The notes under the pieces are model-generated. The model was not told the DNA's origin, ran no database searches, and saw nothing but the letters and a program-made list of their open reading frames with translations. The translations under genes and the position numbers were made by a program. 64,000 nt of DNA, from contig JAWKWE010000004.1 of the NCBI GenBank assembly GCA_041397645.1, forward strand, positions 124,001 to 188,000, given 5' to 3'. This DNA comes from Hyphomicrobiaceae bacterium. GTDB lineage: Bacteria > Pseudomonadota > Alphaproteobacteria > Rhizobiales > Hyphomicrobiaceae. Each line of letters begins with the position of its first letter. The first letter of the stretch is position 1. Shown piece by piece: positions 53,723 through 62,785 of the stretch.

Positions 53723-54199
53723 ATGACCGCACAGCGCATCCTCAAGATTATTGCTCTGATAGCCCTGGCAGCGGGCATCGCCGCGTTCCACCAGTGGCGC
53801 ACGACCGGACTTCCACCCGACCCGTGGTTGCTACGGCTGGCAACCGGCGGTGTGGCTGCCGCCGTTCTCGTAGGCCTGATAAGCCAGGAGACCCGTCCAC
53901 GGGTCATGCTGCGGTTCCTGTCGGGTGTCGCCGCACTCGTTGCCGTAATCGCCTTGGTTTCCGATCTTTCGAGAGCTGAGCCCGGCTTCACGTCTCTCAG
54001 CGGACACCTGTCTCAGTTGGCTCCCTCCGTGCTTGGGGCGGTGCGCAACGGCATCTCACAGACGCTTGGCGAGGCGGCCTGGAACAAGTGGGGGGCGGCG
54101 CTGTTCGCGACACCGACCTTCATCATGTTCTTCGTGATCAGCGCGATCTGCGCGTATGCATCGCGCAAGCGCCACAAGATTTCGGTCTACGTCAACTAG
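53723..54199 (+). CDS. Membrane protein of unknown function
   Basis: 158 residues with helices near 5-22, 38-55, 64-82 and 125-148. A polar loop of ~40 residues (about 85-122) lies before the last helix; the C-terminus is basic (SRKRHKISVYVN). No family recognised. It converges with the membrane protein gene at 54209, nine bases away. Confidence 0.7.
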   Translation: MTAQRILKIIALIALAAGIAAFHQWRTTGLPPDPWLLRLATGGVAAAVLVGLISQETRPRVMLRFLSGVAALVAVIALVSDLSRAEPGFTSLSGHLSQLAPSVLGAVRNGISQTLGEAAWNKWGAALFATPTFIMFFVISAICAYASRKRHKISVYVN

Positions 54200-54208
54200 C
54201 CAACCGCA

Positions 54209-55072
54209 CTACGCTCCCGACGCAAACTCAGCCAGCAATCCAAGCAGCACGATCGCGGCTAACGCGCTGGTGAGACCCAACATGATCCTACGATGCGCTA
54301 CGTTTAGCCGTTCCTCCTCAGCGGGATCTAGGGTGTAGGTATCCGTGTCATAATGGCTGATGTATTCCAAGGAACGATCCGAGCGGCGACGTATCCAGAT
54401 CGTTCTCTGATCGACAAGGGGAACTGCCGCGCGCGCCGCGATCTGTTCGCCGATCATTGCAAACGGAAAGGCGGGATCTTCAAAGCCTTCCAGCGTGTGC
54501 CCCACAACCGTCTCTTTATTATCTTTGGTCTTAATAACGAGACCGCGCAACAGAACGGGAGCGATCTTGCCGCCGAATACCTCACGCCGCAGCTCGACGC
54601 CCTTGATGGCGTGATAGGGAATGTCGTGGCTGGCGTAACTCCACAGCGGCACGGCGGCACCGTTCTTAGGTAGCGTGAACCGCAACGCCATCTTGCCAAG
54701 AACCAGGCGCGCGCGAATTGAGAACAGCAACTCGAAAGCCAGCATCGCCATGACCGCGCCGATCCCACAAGCAAGCAACATGAGAGCGGGAAGATCGTAC
54801 CAGAGACCGTCGCTGACCCTTCGAACGATCATCACCACCATACCGACCGCAAACGGTAGAAGCGCAAGCAAGCTGAGCGCGAAGATGGTTTGACGCACAG
54901 CGCCAGTGCCGTAGTCGGTACGCGCTCGCCGCTGCTGAGCGATACGCTCGCGACGATTGGCAATGACTCGTGCGCGCCCGCGCAACGGCGAGCGCGGCGC
55001 CTCCAATGGAGTGGCGAAGTCATCGTCGGTTTCGGGCTGATCCGCCTGCACACTCGTTACTTCAGATGGCAT
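54209..55072 (-). CDS. Membrane protein with central beta-rich (PH-like) domain
   Basis: 287 residues. An acidic then Arg-rich cytoplasmic N-terminus (1-60) is followed by two helices (about 62-82 and 95-118) and a beta-rich soluble domain at ~130-235 (IPYHAIKGVELRREVFGGKIAPVLLRGLVIKTKD), reminiscent of bacterial PH-like modules, then a final helix near 262-282. ATG 55072 has AAGGGA upstream. Function unknown. Confidence 0.7.
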   Translation of the reverse strand: MPSEVTSVQADQPETDDDFATPLEAPRSPLRGRARVIANRRERIAQQRRARTDYGTGAVRQTIFALSLLALLPFAVGMVVMIVRRVSDGLWYDLPALMLLACGIGAVMAMLAFELLFSIRARLVLGKMALRFTLPKNGAAVPLWSYASHDIPYHAIKGVELRREVFGGKIAPVLLRGLVIKTKDNKETVVGHTLEGFEDPAFPFAMIGEQIAARAAVPLVDQRTIWIRRRSDRSLEYISHYDTDTYTLDPAEEERLNVAHRRIMLGLTSALAAIVLLGLLAEFASGA

Positions 55073-55356
55073 TTATTCCCTTCTTACCTGCCCGCTTTAC
55101 TTTTTCATGCACCGTATCCTGTCAGACACCGGAACATTATCGCGGCTGACATTGCGCGGCAATGTAATCAGACCAGCGACTCTTGGGTGTAATGTTCAAG
55201 ACTATTTCACGCAAATGCGATCTCCACGACCGCTTGGATGCCAGCGACTGGGCCACCGGCTGAAACCGCAGAAAGCAAATGATCGTTCGAGATGAATCGC
55301 CCGCGCGGCGCGTATGCGCGCCCAGGAGATTCGACATCACGATGGGCTAGGGACCG

Positions 55357-56853
55357 CTACTGCACATTCGCCTCGCGCTTGGTGTGCGCGCGACGTTCCT
55401 TTACCGGCTTCAGCACCAAGTTCGACTTCTTGTTATCGGCCGACGGCTTGATTTTTGCGGGATCAACCATCGCCTCTGGCGGAATCGAAACCCCGTTCTT
55501 GCCGCTCTCTAACACCACTTTGCATTCGGCAGGAAGCTGCGTGAGCATCAGTGGCAGCTTGGGCGGCTTCTTCTTCGCGCCGGGCACGGCAGGCTTGGGA
55601 GGCCGAGCCAGCATTGCCAGCCAATCGTCAACTTCCTTGCCGCAGCCGTCATTCCCTGTGACCGGATGCTGTGCCCGGCAATGCGCAGAGCCTGACGGAC
55701 ACCCAATGCGAATGTGCATGTGGTAGTAATGGCCATAGTAGGGGCGCACTTTGCCAAGCCAAGCACGATCGGTTGGACCGGCGGCCTCGCACAGCGCCTT
55801 CTTGATGGCCGGGTGGACCAGAACGCGCTCGACCTGAGGATAGGAGGCAGCACGCTTGATGAGACGCACCTGCTTATCCGAGAACACCTTGGGATTGACG
55901 GCCAAACTCGTCTTGTCGAGCATAGAGGTCGCGGAAATGTTCTCGCGCTCCTTGCGGCTCAGCGTGTGATTTGGCATCGGCGTGAGCCAGATGTCGGCAT
56001 CAAGGCCCATCTGATGGCTCGCATGTCCGGTCAGCATCGGGCCGCCGCGCGGCTGCGAAATATCACCTACCAGCAGCCCCGGCCAATCGTCGTGTGCACG
56101 TGCCGTTACAGCCAAGTCCTCGATCATCTTGATGAGAACGGGATGGCCCCAGTTGCGATTGCGCGACAAACGCATCGCCTGCCAGGCTGGACCATCAACC
56201 GGCAGCGCAACGCCGCCCGCCAAGCATCCCCGCGAATAATAGCCGATCGCACGCGATTGCAATGGAGAAGGCTCTCGCGCAGACGCAAACAGCATCTTCG
56301 CCGGAATAATCTTGGTACCATCGCCAGCATCGATCGTCCGCGCGGCCGTTGTCTTCAACTGTGCGGGCGAGGCCTTCCCACTCGCGTCGCGCGAGTTCAA
56401 AGCAGCTTTGATCGGGTCGACGTCCGCGGAAGGCACACGCGATTCCACCGCATTCTTATCGGCCTGCGGATCGTCTGGAACAGGTGTGAGCTGAATTGAT
56501 CTTCGCGTATGGGCCGGTCGTGCAGGTGTTGCATCCGCACTGGTCGTTGGTGCGGAAACAGCGTCATCGCCAGCCGTCGTCGGCGGCGCATCGAACGCGG
56601 AACCCTTGAACGTCAGCGCATGATCGGTCGCCACGAAGCTTGGCAACTCTGGCGCTTGGGTCGGCGACAGTGCGGCAGGCGCTTCAGGCACTGCTGCAGC
56701 CTGCTGGGATGCAGGCACGTTTTCTAACGTCGAAGGGTTGGACGTGAACGGTGCGGCGATCTTGGAGGCAAGCGGTGCAAGATCGTCCGGTCGCGCGATC
56801 ACCGCGCCCGTTGTCACCATCGCAATCGCTAGCAGGAACCTTGCGGTCCGCAT
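55357..56853 (-). CDS. mepA: Murein endopeptidase MepA
   Basis: 498 residues, longer than E. coli MepA (about 270) because of N- and C-terminal Pro/Ala/Thr-rich extensions. A signal peptide (RFLLAIAMVTTGAVIA) leads to the peptidase core at ~190-400. Core motifs: SRNRNWGHPVLI, GHASHQMGLDADIWL (metal His and Asp) and YYGHYYHMHIRIGCP (further His). This LAS-type zinc enzyme cuts D-alanyl-meso-diaminopimelyl cross-links in peptidoglycan and acts in the periplasm. ATG 56853. Confidence 0.92.
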   Translation of the reverse strand: MRTARFLLAIAMVTTGAVIARPDDLAPLASKIAAPFTSNPSTLENVPASQQAAAVPEAPAALSPTQAPELPSFVATDHALTFKGSAFDAPPTTAGDDAVSAPTTSADATPARPAHTRRSIQLTPVPDDPQADKNAVESRVPSADVDPIKAALNSRDASGKASPAQLKTTAARTIDAGDGTKIIPAKMLFASAREPSPLQSRAIGYYSRGCLAGGVALPVDGPAWQAMRLSRNRNWGHPVLIKMIEDLAVTARAHDDWPGLLVGDISQPRGGPMLTGHASHQMGLDADIWLTPMPNHTLSRKERENISATSMLDKTSLAVNPKVFSDKQVRLIKRAASYPQVERVLVHPAIKKALCEAAGPTDRAWLGKVRPYYGHYYHMHIRIGCPSGSAHCRAQHPVTGNDGCGKEVDDWLAMLARPPKPAVPGAKKKPPKLPLMLTQLPAECKVVLESGKNGVSIPPEAMVDPAKIKPSADNKKSNLVLKPVKERRAHTKREANVQ

Positions 56854-56951
56854 CTCCCCGTCCTTAGAAAATCCCCGTCACTCGAAATGATCGATCATCA
56901 AAACCAATCAATTTATTATACTCTAACATCCCACTGCGATCAAAATTGGGC

Positions 56952-57833
56952 TTAAGAGCCTTTCCTGGTGAACCTAAACGGCAAGCTCAGGCTCCAGAGC
57001 AATTGCGAGGGCTTATCGTCCTGATAAGGCGATAGCCCTATCGTCATGTTTTCATGCCCCTTTTCCGGTTGAGCCGTATAAGTTCCAAATAACCGATCCC
57101 ATAGGGAAAGATTGAAGCCATAGTTGCTGTCATGCTCCCTGCGCAGGACAGAGTGATGCACCCGGTGCATGTCAGGCGTCACGATCAAGGCGCGCGCGAC
57201 TCGGTCTGCTCCCGCCGGCAACGCCAAGTTGGCGTGGGAGAACATCGCACATGCGTTGAGGATCACTTCGAAAGCGACAACCGCCAAGGCAGAAGGCCCC
57301 AGCGCGAATACCCAGGCAATCTTCCAGAGCATCGACAGGGCGATCTCAACCGGATGAAAGCGGATTGCGGTCGTGACATCGATATCGCGGTCGGCATGGT
57401 GAACCTGATGCAGTCGCCATAGCAGCGGAATTTTGTGCGACAGCAGATGTTGCAGCCAGATGGCAAAATCGAGCACGACCAATGCCACGACGAACTTGAG
57501 CCAATCCGGCCAATTCACCAGATTGAGCAGACCCCATCCTTGCGTTTGCGCGAAATGGGCCGCGGCCACCGCCGCGAGCGGCACGGTCAGCGCCGCCATG
57601 GCGCGCACCACGAGACTATCTGCCACGATGATCGAAAGATTTGTGAACCAGCGCCGCGCAGTCGGCTCATTACGGCGGCGCTTCGGGAAAACGCGCTCCA
57701 TAACCGCCATCACCAGCAGCACCGCGGCAAAGACGCCAAATCTGACCCAGACCTCTTGACCGCTCTCAAGCAATATTCCCACTCCGTGACGTCGCCCTGC
57801 TATGAACGCAGCCGAACCCGACTTTAGCTGCAT
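56952..57833 (-). CDS. Fatty-acid hydroxylase / sterol desaturase superfamily protein
   Basis: About 293 residues with four to five helices. The di-iron His clusters of the superfamily are present: HLLSHK, HQVHHAD, H in SHANL, and HRVHHS. Such enzymes hydroxylate or desaturate membrane lipids using O2; the substrate here is unknown. The start is uncertain: the frame opens at TTG 57854, ATG 57833 is used here, and GTG 57782 (closer to the first helix) is also possible. It is divergent from the alpha/beta hydrolase gene. Confidence 0.85.
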   Translation of the reverse strand: MQLKSGSAAFIAGRRHGVGILLESGQEVWVRFGVFAAVLLVMAVMERVFPKRRRNEPTARRWFTNLSIIVADSLVVRAMAALTVPLAAVAAAHFAQTQGWGLLNLVNWPDWLKFVVALVVLDFAIWLQHLLSHKIPLLWRLHQVHHADRDIDVTTAIRFHPVEIALSMLWKIAWVFALGPSALAVVAFEVILNACAMFSHANLALPAGADRVARALIVTPDMHRVHHSVLRREHDSNYGFNLSLWDRLFGTYTAQPEKGHENMTIGLSPYQDDKPSQLLWSLSLPFRFTRKGS

Positions 57834-57886
57834 CAAAGCTGGCGGGGATAACAAAGAACATTAACGTGAGGCGCAATAAGCGACCC

Positions 57887-58537
57887 ATGCCAGACTTTCT
57901 GAACACCGGCCCGGCGGACGCCGCCTCCCGCTTGCTTCTAGCCCATGGTGCGGGCGCACCCATGACAAGCCCGTTCATGGAAACGATTTGCGCGCTTCTT
58001 GCCGAGCGCGGGGTTTCTGTCACACGGTTCGAGTTCTCCTACATGGCGGCGCGGCGCAACGGCGGCAAGCGGCGGCCTCCGCCAAAGGCCGAAACTCTGA
58101 TGGGCGAGTTCGAAGCAGCTATCGCTGAGGCACGCGCGCTCACGGGTAGTCAACAGCGGCTATTCATTGGCGGCAAGTCCTTGGGCGGGCGGGTTGCCAG
58201 TATGATCGCCGACACCGCCTTTGGCTCCGGCTCGATCCGCGGCCTTGTATGCCTTGGCTATCCCTTTCATCCGCCGGGTAAGCCGGATCAGCTACGCACT
58301 GCCCACCTCGCCCAACTTGCATGCCCCACCCTCATCATTCAGGGCGAGCGCGACCCGTTCGGCAGCCGAAGCGAGGTGGAGGCGATGTCCCTTTCAAAGG
58401 CGATCGACTTTCTCTGGGCTGTCGACGGCGACCACGACCTTGGCCCGCGCGGCGCCTCCGGCTTCACGCGCAAAGGCAACCTCACTGCGGCAGCCGACAC
58501 CATCGCCGATTTCATGGGACGGATTGGCAAAGAGTGA
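57887..58537 (+). CDS. Alpha/beta hydrolase, KANL3/Tex30-like
   Basis: 216 residues. LLLAHGAGAPMTSPFM near the N-terminus is the oxyanion-hole region, GGKSLGGRVAS is the nucleophile elbow (Ser), and WAVDGDHDLGPR holds the catalytic His; the Asp is likely in QGERDPFG. This matches the small family of alpha/beta hydrolases related to Tex30/KANL3. The substrate is unknown. ATG 57887 is used; GTG 57866 is an alternative. Confidence 0.88.
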   Translation: MPDFLNTGPADAASRLLLAHGAGAPMTSPFMETICALLAERGVSVTRFEFSYMAARRNGGKRRPPPKAETLMGEFEAAIAEARALTGSQQRLFIGGKSLGGRVASMIADTAFGSGSIRGLVCLGYPFHPPGKPDQLRTAHLAQLACPTLIIQGERDPFGSRSEVEAMSLSKAIDFLWAVDGDHDLGPRGASGFTRKGNLTAAADTIADFMGRIGKE

Positions 58538-58693
58538 GGCATCTCGGACCGCAGAAACCTTGGTTTACGCCCCGTCGCGTTGACGCAGCTTGTTGCGCCA
58601 CCTAGAAGCACGGAGTCTGTTTCGCTGCCCGCCCTGCTTTCGAGCGCATCCAGAAGTCCTTATTCCGAAGCCAGCACAAGAAAACTTCTCTCA

Positions 58694-60346
58694 ATGACCA
58701 CCATCCCCGCCGACATCGCCGCTGCACTTTCCAACGCGAAGGCTTGGCCCTTCGAAGAAGCGCGCAAGCTCATCAAGCGCCTGGACCGGTTGCCGGACGG
58801 GAAAGACAAAACGGTGCTGTTTGAGACCGGCTATGGACCATCGGGACTTCCTCACATCGGAACCTTCGGCGAGGTCGCTCGCACCACTATGGTGCGCCAT
58901 GCTTTTGAGCTGCTGACCGAAGGCAAGAGGAAAACGCGCCTTCTTTGCTTTTCCGATGACATGGACGGGATGCGCAAGATCCCCGACAACGTCCCTGATA
59001 AGGCGATGCTGGAGCCGCATCTGCACAAGCCTCTGACGGCTGTGCCCAATCCGTTCGGCGGCGACTTCGCCAGTTTCGGCGATCACAACAACGCAATGTT
59101 GCGCCGGTTCCTCGACACCTTCGGCTTCCAGTATGAATTCGCCAGCGCGACCGAATACTATAAGTCCGGCAAGTTCGACGCGATGCTTCTCCGCGCAGCC
59201 GAACGTTACGACGATATCATGGCGGTGATGTTGCCGACGCTCGGCGCGGAGCGTCAGGCGACATATAGCCCTTTCCTCCCCATCTCGCCCAAGACCGGCC
59301 GCGTGCTCTACGTGCCGATGAAGACGGTGGATGCAAAGGCCGGCACCGTGACCTTCGAGGACGAGGACGCAACCGAGATCACCCTTCCCGTCACTGGCGG
59401 CAACGTCAAACTGCAGTGGAAGCCTGACTTCGGAATGCGGTGGGCGGCACTCGGCGTCGATTTCGAAATGTTCGGCAAGGACCATCAGACCAACGCCGTC
59501 ATCTACGACAAGATCTGCGAGATTCTGGGCGGAGTCGCGCCACACCACTTCGTCTACGAGCTTTTCCTCGACGAGCAGGGGCAGAAGATCTCCAAGTCCA
59601 AGGGCAATGGCGTGAGCATGGATCAGTGGCTCGACTACGCTACCCCCGAAAGCCTCGCGCTCTACATGTTCCAGAAGCCGCGAGAAGCCAAGCGCCTCTA
59701 CTTCAAGATGATCCCGCAGAAGGTCGATGAGTATCTAAAGTTCCTCGCCGCCTACCCCAAGCAGGACGCGAAGCAGCGGTTGGAAAATCCGGTCTATCAC
59801 ATTCACTCCGGCAACCCACCGGCCGCCGAGTTGCCGATCACCTTCGTGCTTCTGCTCAACCTTGTCTCGGCATCGAACGCGCACGACAAGGACGTCTTGT
59901 GGGGTTTCATCCGGCGTATCGCGCCGGGCGCCACGGCACAGGAACATCCCCTGCTTGATAATTTGGTGGGGTATGCGATCCGTTACTACGACGACTTCGT
60001 GAAGCCTCAGAAGACGTTCCGCGAGGCCGACGAGGTGGAACGCTCTGCGCTCCAGGCGCTGTCCGATGCGTTTGGCAAAGCACCCGCCGATACAAGCGCG
60101 CAGGATCTGATGACGATCATCTACGACGTGGGCCGGGCAATCCCGCGATATCAAGATTTGAACGCGAAGGGCGCAACGCCTGAAAAGCCCGGCGTGTCCA
60201 ATGCCTGGTTCAACGCCATCTACCAAGTCCTATTGGGCGAGGAAAAAGGACCGCGCTTCGGCTCGTTTGTAGAGCTGTATGGCATCGACAATACGCGCAA
60301 GCTGATCGCCGATGCGCTTGCGGGCAAACTCGTGACCGCCGCGTAA
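58694..60346 (+). CDS. lysK: Lysine--tRNA ligase, class I
   Basis: 550 residues of the archaeal-type class I LysRS used by many alphaproteobacteria. The HIGH-type motif is PSGLPHIGTFGE and the KMSKS-type motif is KISKSKGNG. ATG 58694 (MTTIPADIAAALSNAKAWPF) matches the usual family start, although no clear ribosome site precedes it; the frame is open to 58580. I see no class II lysS in the window. Confidence 0.95.
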   Translation: MTTIPADIAAALSNAKAWPFEEARKLIKRLDRLPDGKDKTVLFETGYGPSGLPHIGTFGEVARTTMVRHAFELLTEGKRKTRLLCFSDDMDGMRKIPDNVPDKAMLEPHLHKPLTAVPNPFGGDFASFGDHNNAMLRRFLDTFGFQYEFASATEYYKSGKFDAMLLRAAERYDDIMAVMLPTLGAERQATYSPFLPISPKTGRVLYVPMKTVDAKAGTVTFEDEDATEITLPVTGGNVKLQWKPDFGMRWAALGVDFEMFGKDHQTNAVIYDKICEILGGVAPHHFVYELFLDEQGQKISKSKGNGVSMDQWLDYATPESLALYMFQKPREAKRLYFKMIPQKVDEYLKFLAAYPKQDAKQRLENPVYHIHSGNPPAAELPITFVLLLNLVSASNAHDKDVLWGFIRRIAPGATAQEHPLLDNLVGYAIRYYDDFVKPQKTFREADEVERSALQALSDAFGKAPADTSAQDLMTIIYDVGRAIPRYQDLNAKGATPEKPGVSNAWFNAIYQVLLGEEKGPRFGSFVELYGIDNTRKLIADALAGKLVTAA

Positions 60347-60376
60347 GTTCGAAGCTGGCACGCGCGCGAAGCAGAC

Positions 60377-60412
60377 AAAAAACGGACCTCGAGGCAACGC
60401 CTTGGGGTCCGT
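60377..60412 (-). terminator. Terminator after sodC, possibly shared with lysK
   Basis: Arms acggacc (60382-60388) and ggtccgt (60406-60412), with inner pairing ggc/gcc. On the minus strand the hairpin is followed by a T run (aaaa on the plus strand at 60377-60381). It lies between the converging lysK and sodC genes. Confidence 0.75.
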
Positions 60413-60434
60413 CTCGTTTCAACGATTATTTCGT

Positions 60435-60971
60435 TTACTGCGCGGCCTTGATCACGCCGCAGGCAACACGCGCACCGCCGCCGCCGAGGGCGGGTTGATC
60501 GGTGTAATTATCGCCGCCCGCATGGATCATTAATGAGCGACCGACCACATCCGCGACCTTCACATTCGGAGCGGTCAGGGATGCCTTGGTCGCATCACCT
60601 TCGACCGTCAGCTTGGGCAGATCGCCCATATGGCCGTGGCCTTCGGGGCCTTCGTGCTTACCGCTCTTGGCCGGATCGAAGTGGCTGCCCGCGGCCAGAC
60701 CGGCCACTTTCTTGCCGTCCTTCTCGCCCGGTCCGCAATCACCCTTCTCGTGGATGTGCATACCGTGCTCGCCAGCAGACAGGCCTTTCACCTCGATGTC
60801 GATGACGGCGCCTTTATCACTATCGGAAATCGTTGCCTTTCCGATCTCGTCGCCGACGCCTTCGGCAGAGATTGCGTTTATCGTTACCGACGCGGTTTCG
60901 CAAAGAGCTGCGGTGGGCGCCATCATAAGCGCGGCGCCGAGCGCGGCTATCGGAAGGGAGAATTTTTTCAT
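60435..60971 (-). CDS. sodC: Superoxide dismutase [Cu-Zn], periplasmic
   Basis: 178 residues with a signal peptide (KFSLPIAALGAALMMAP). Copper ligands in HGMHIHEKGDC; zinc-loop residues in GSHFDPAKSGKHEGPEGHGHMGDLP; a further Cu ligand in SLMIHAGGDNY; disulfide Cys in DC and in RVACGVI. It converts periplasmic superoxide to hydrogen peroxide and oxygen. ATG 60971 has AGGAAAA ten bases upstream. Convergent with lysK. Confidence 0.95.
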   Translation of the reverse strand: MKKFSLPIAALGAALMMAPTAALCETASVTINAISAEGVGDEIGKATISDSDKGAVIDIEVKGLSAGEHGMHIHEKGDCGPGEKDGKKVAGLAAGSHFDPAKSGKHEGPEGHGHMGDLPKLTVEGDATKASLTAPNVKVADVVGRSLMIHAGGDNYTDQPALGGGGARVACGVIKAAQ

Positions 60972-61139
60972 GTAGGCTTTTCCTCGGAGCGGTTCGTCGT
61001 TGCACCAATAGGCAAGAGCCGTCGCATCCGCCGGAAAGAAGAACCGCCAGGACCGGACGACATCCCACGATATGGTTAGACGCGCCGCTGCGGTCAACGG
61101 TTGCATCCCGAAACGAGTCTTTTGGACTATGGGAGCTGA

Positions 61140-61691
61140 CTATCCCAGTCTCGGATCGTCAGCTTCAACGGCGATGTACTCCCGGACGACACCACCGCCT
61201 ACAGGCCGGTCTATCGGCAGGATGTATTGGTTCTCTCGCAATGCACCCAGCTCCCAGTCCCGCTCGGGTGACACGACCGTTACGTTTGGCCCGGCCCACA
61301 CCACAACGGTTCCACCTTGCGCTTCCGCCGTGCGCGCCCAGTCCTTAATTGCAGCGTAATACGGCGCAACCCGCCACGCATCCGGCCTGCTCGTATCGAC
61401 GTGTATTGCAATTCGGTTGTGAGCAGCCTCATAGTTGATGAGGAACTTTGCGTGTGAAGGCTTCCACCTCTCGTCGATGCTTACAATCCTCCTATATCCG
61501 CAATAGAAGGTGCGGCAGGCGACAGGGCGGTCTTCATAGATTGTGCAACCGCGTTTCTTGTCACATTGTGGACACCAGACACCGCGAGGCTTTTCCAGCA
61601 CTTCGATGCTCAGAAGTTTGCAACACATCGTGCATCCTTCGCAGGAGCGGCCCGCTACCAATTCGTTTTCAGCTTGCGATTTTAGTTGCAT
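61140..61691 (-). CDS. YkgJ-type cysteine-cluster protein
   Basis: 183 residues. The N-terminal half holds the CxxCxxCC cluster (CEGCTMCCKLL) and further cysteines (WCPQCDKKRGCTIYEDRPVACRTFYCGY), the pattern of the YkgJ/zinc- or iron-chelating family. The C-terminal half (VVVWAGPNVTVVSPE) has no known motif. ATG 61691 (MQLKSQ) has GGGA eight bases upstream; TTG 61715 would add eight residues. Function unknown. Confidence 0.8.
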   Translation of the reverse strand: MQLKSQAENELVAGRSCEGCTMCCKLLSIEVLEKPRGVWCPQCDKKRGCTIYEDRPVACRTFYCGYRRIVSIDERWKPSHAKFLINYEAAHNRIAIHVDTSRPDAWRVAPYYAAIKDWARTAEAQGGTVVVWAGPNVTVVSPERDWELGALRENQYILPIDRPVGGGVVREYIAVEADDPRLG

Positions 61692-61780
61692 GAAATTATC
61701 CCGGCCAAACGGCAAGACGTTAACGAAACGTTCTCCACTGGTGCCTCATAAGTTGGAGGCGAGCAACAACAGCCGATACC

Positions 61781-62284
61781 ATGTTCGAACGCAACCGTGT
61801 CGATAACCGTGCCGAGACTCTGATCGCCGTCGAGATCACGATGGCCGATGGCGGCGTGCTCGCGGGCCGCGCAGTGCTGCCGGCGGGCCGTGGCGTGCAT
61901 AAACTTCTCGATGGCGAGGAAGCCTTCCTATACGTGGAGGGGTTTCAAGGCGGCGGCAATTTCGTGCCCAAGGGCGACATCCGGAACGTCAAGGTCATCG
62001 CACCTCCACGCAACGTTGCGACCGCGCTGTTCATTCCGGATGCGCGCAACTTCGATCCGCACCGCGTTCTCGGGCTGGAAAAGGGTGCCTCATTCGAGCA
62101 GATCCGCGATGCCTACCATCGTCTGTCCAAGGTCTATCATCCCGACCGTTACGCCGCCATCGACCTACCCAAAGAGGTCAAGGCCTACCTGGAAGCGATG
62201 AGCAAGAACGTAAACGCAGCCTTCCAGGCTTTGCGATACGTCGGGCAGAAGCAACAGCCTATCTACTCGCGCCGCGGCGCCTGA
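61781..62284 (+). CDS. J-domain protein
   Basis: 167 residues. An N-terminal beta-rich domain of ~80 residues is followed by a J domain at ~93-160 (DPHRVLGLEKGASFEQIRDAY...YHPDRY), with the HPD motif intact. It should stimulate a DnaK-type Hsp70; the N-terminal domain may choose the target. No DnaK gene is adjacent. The nearest ribosome-like site is unusually far from ATG 61781. Confidence 0.85.
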   Translation: MFERNRVDNRAETLIAVEITMADGGVLAGRAVLPAGRGVHKLLDGEEAFLYVEGFQGGGNFVPKGDIRNVKVIAPPRNVATALFIPDARNFDPHRVLGLEKGASFEQIRDAYHRLSKVYHPDRYAAIDLPKEVKAYLEAMSKNVNAAFQALRYVGQKQQPIYSRRGA

Positions 62285-62384
62285 GCGGCCCCTACGTCTT
62301 CCTGCAGCAAACTGCGCCTTGCCTTTGCGCGCGCCAGCGGCTAACCCGCGCCTCTGCCATATTCGAGAGCGAGGAACGCAACTC

Positions 62385-62774
62385 ATGCCGCTATTGCGAT
62401 TTGATCTTATCGAGGGACGCACGGACGAACAGCTTGCCACCCTGCTCGACGCCGCACATCGCGCCATGCTCGCAGCGTTCAAGGTGCCGGAGGGAGATCG
62501 CTATCAGATCGTCCACGAGCACAAACCCTCGCGCATGATCATCGAAGACACCGGCCTTGGCATTGCGCGCACGAAGGATGTCGTCTTCTTGCAGGTGACC
62601 ACACGGCCAAGGCCGCGCGAGCTGAAAGAAACATTTTATCGCCTGCTCGTTGCCGAGCTGGAGAAGAGCTGCGGCATCAAACCGGCCGACGTCGTGATCT
62701 CCATGGTCTCCAACACCGACGAAGACTGGTCGTTCGGGCACGGCCGCGCGCAGTTCCTGACAGGTGAACTTTAG
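62385..62774 (+). CDS. Tautomerase-family protein
   Basis: 129 residues starting MPLLRFDLIEGRTDEQL; Pro2 becomes the N-terminal catalytic Pro after Met removal. The length and the pattern of a conserved Arg (RARTKD, RPRPRE) and W-S-F-G-H-G-R-A-Q-F near the C-terminus match the tautomerase_2 group (MSAD/cis-CAAD relatives). ATG 62385 has GAGGA ten bases upstream. The substrate is unknown. Confidence 0.88.
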   Translation: MPLLRFDLIEGRTDEQLATLLDAAHRAMLAAFKVPEGDRYQIVHEHKPSRMIIEDTGLGIARTKDVVFLQVTTRPRPRELKETFYRLLVAELEKSCGIKPADVVISMVSNTDEDWSFGHGRAQFLTGEL

Positions 62775-62785
62775 AAGGCTGTGAT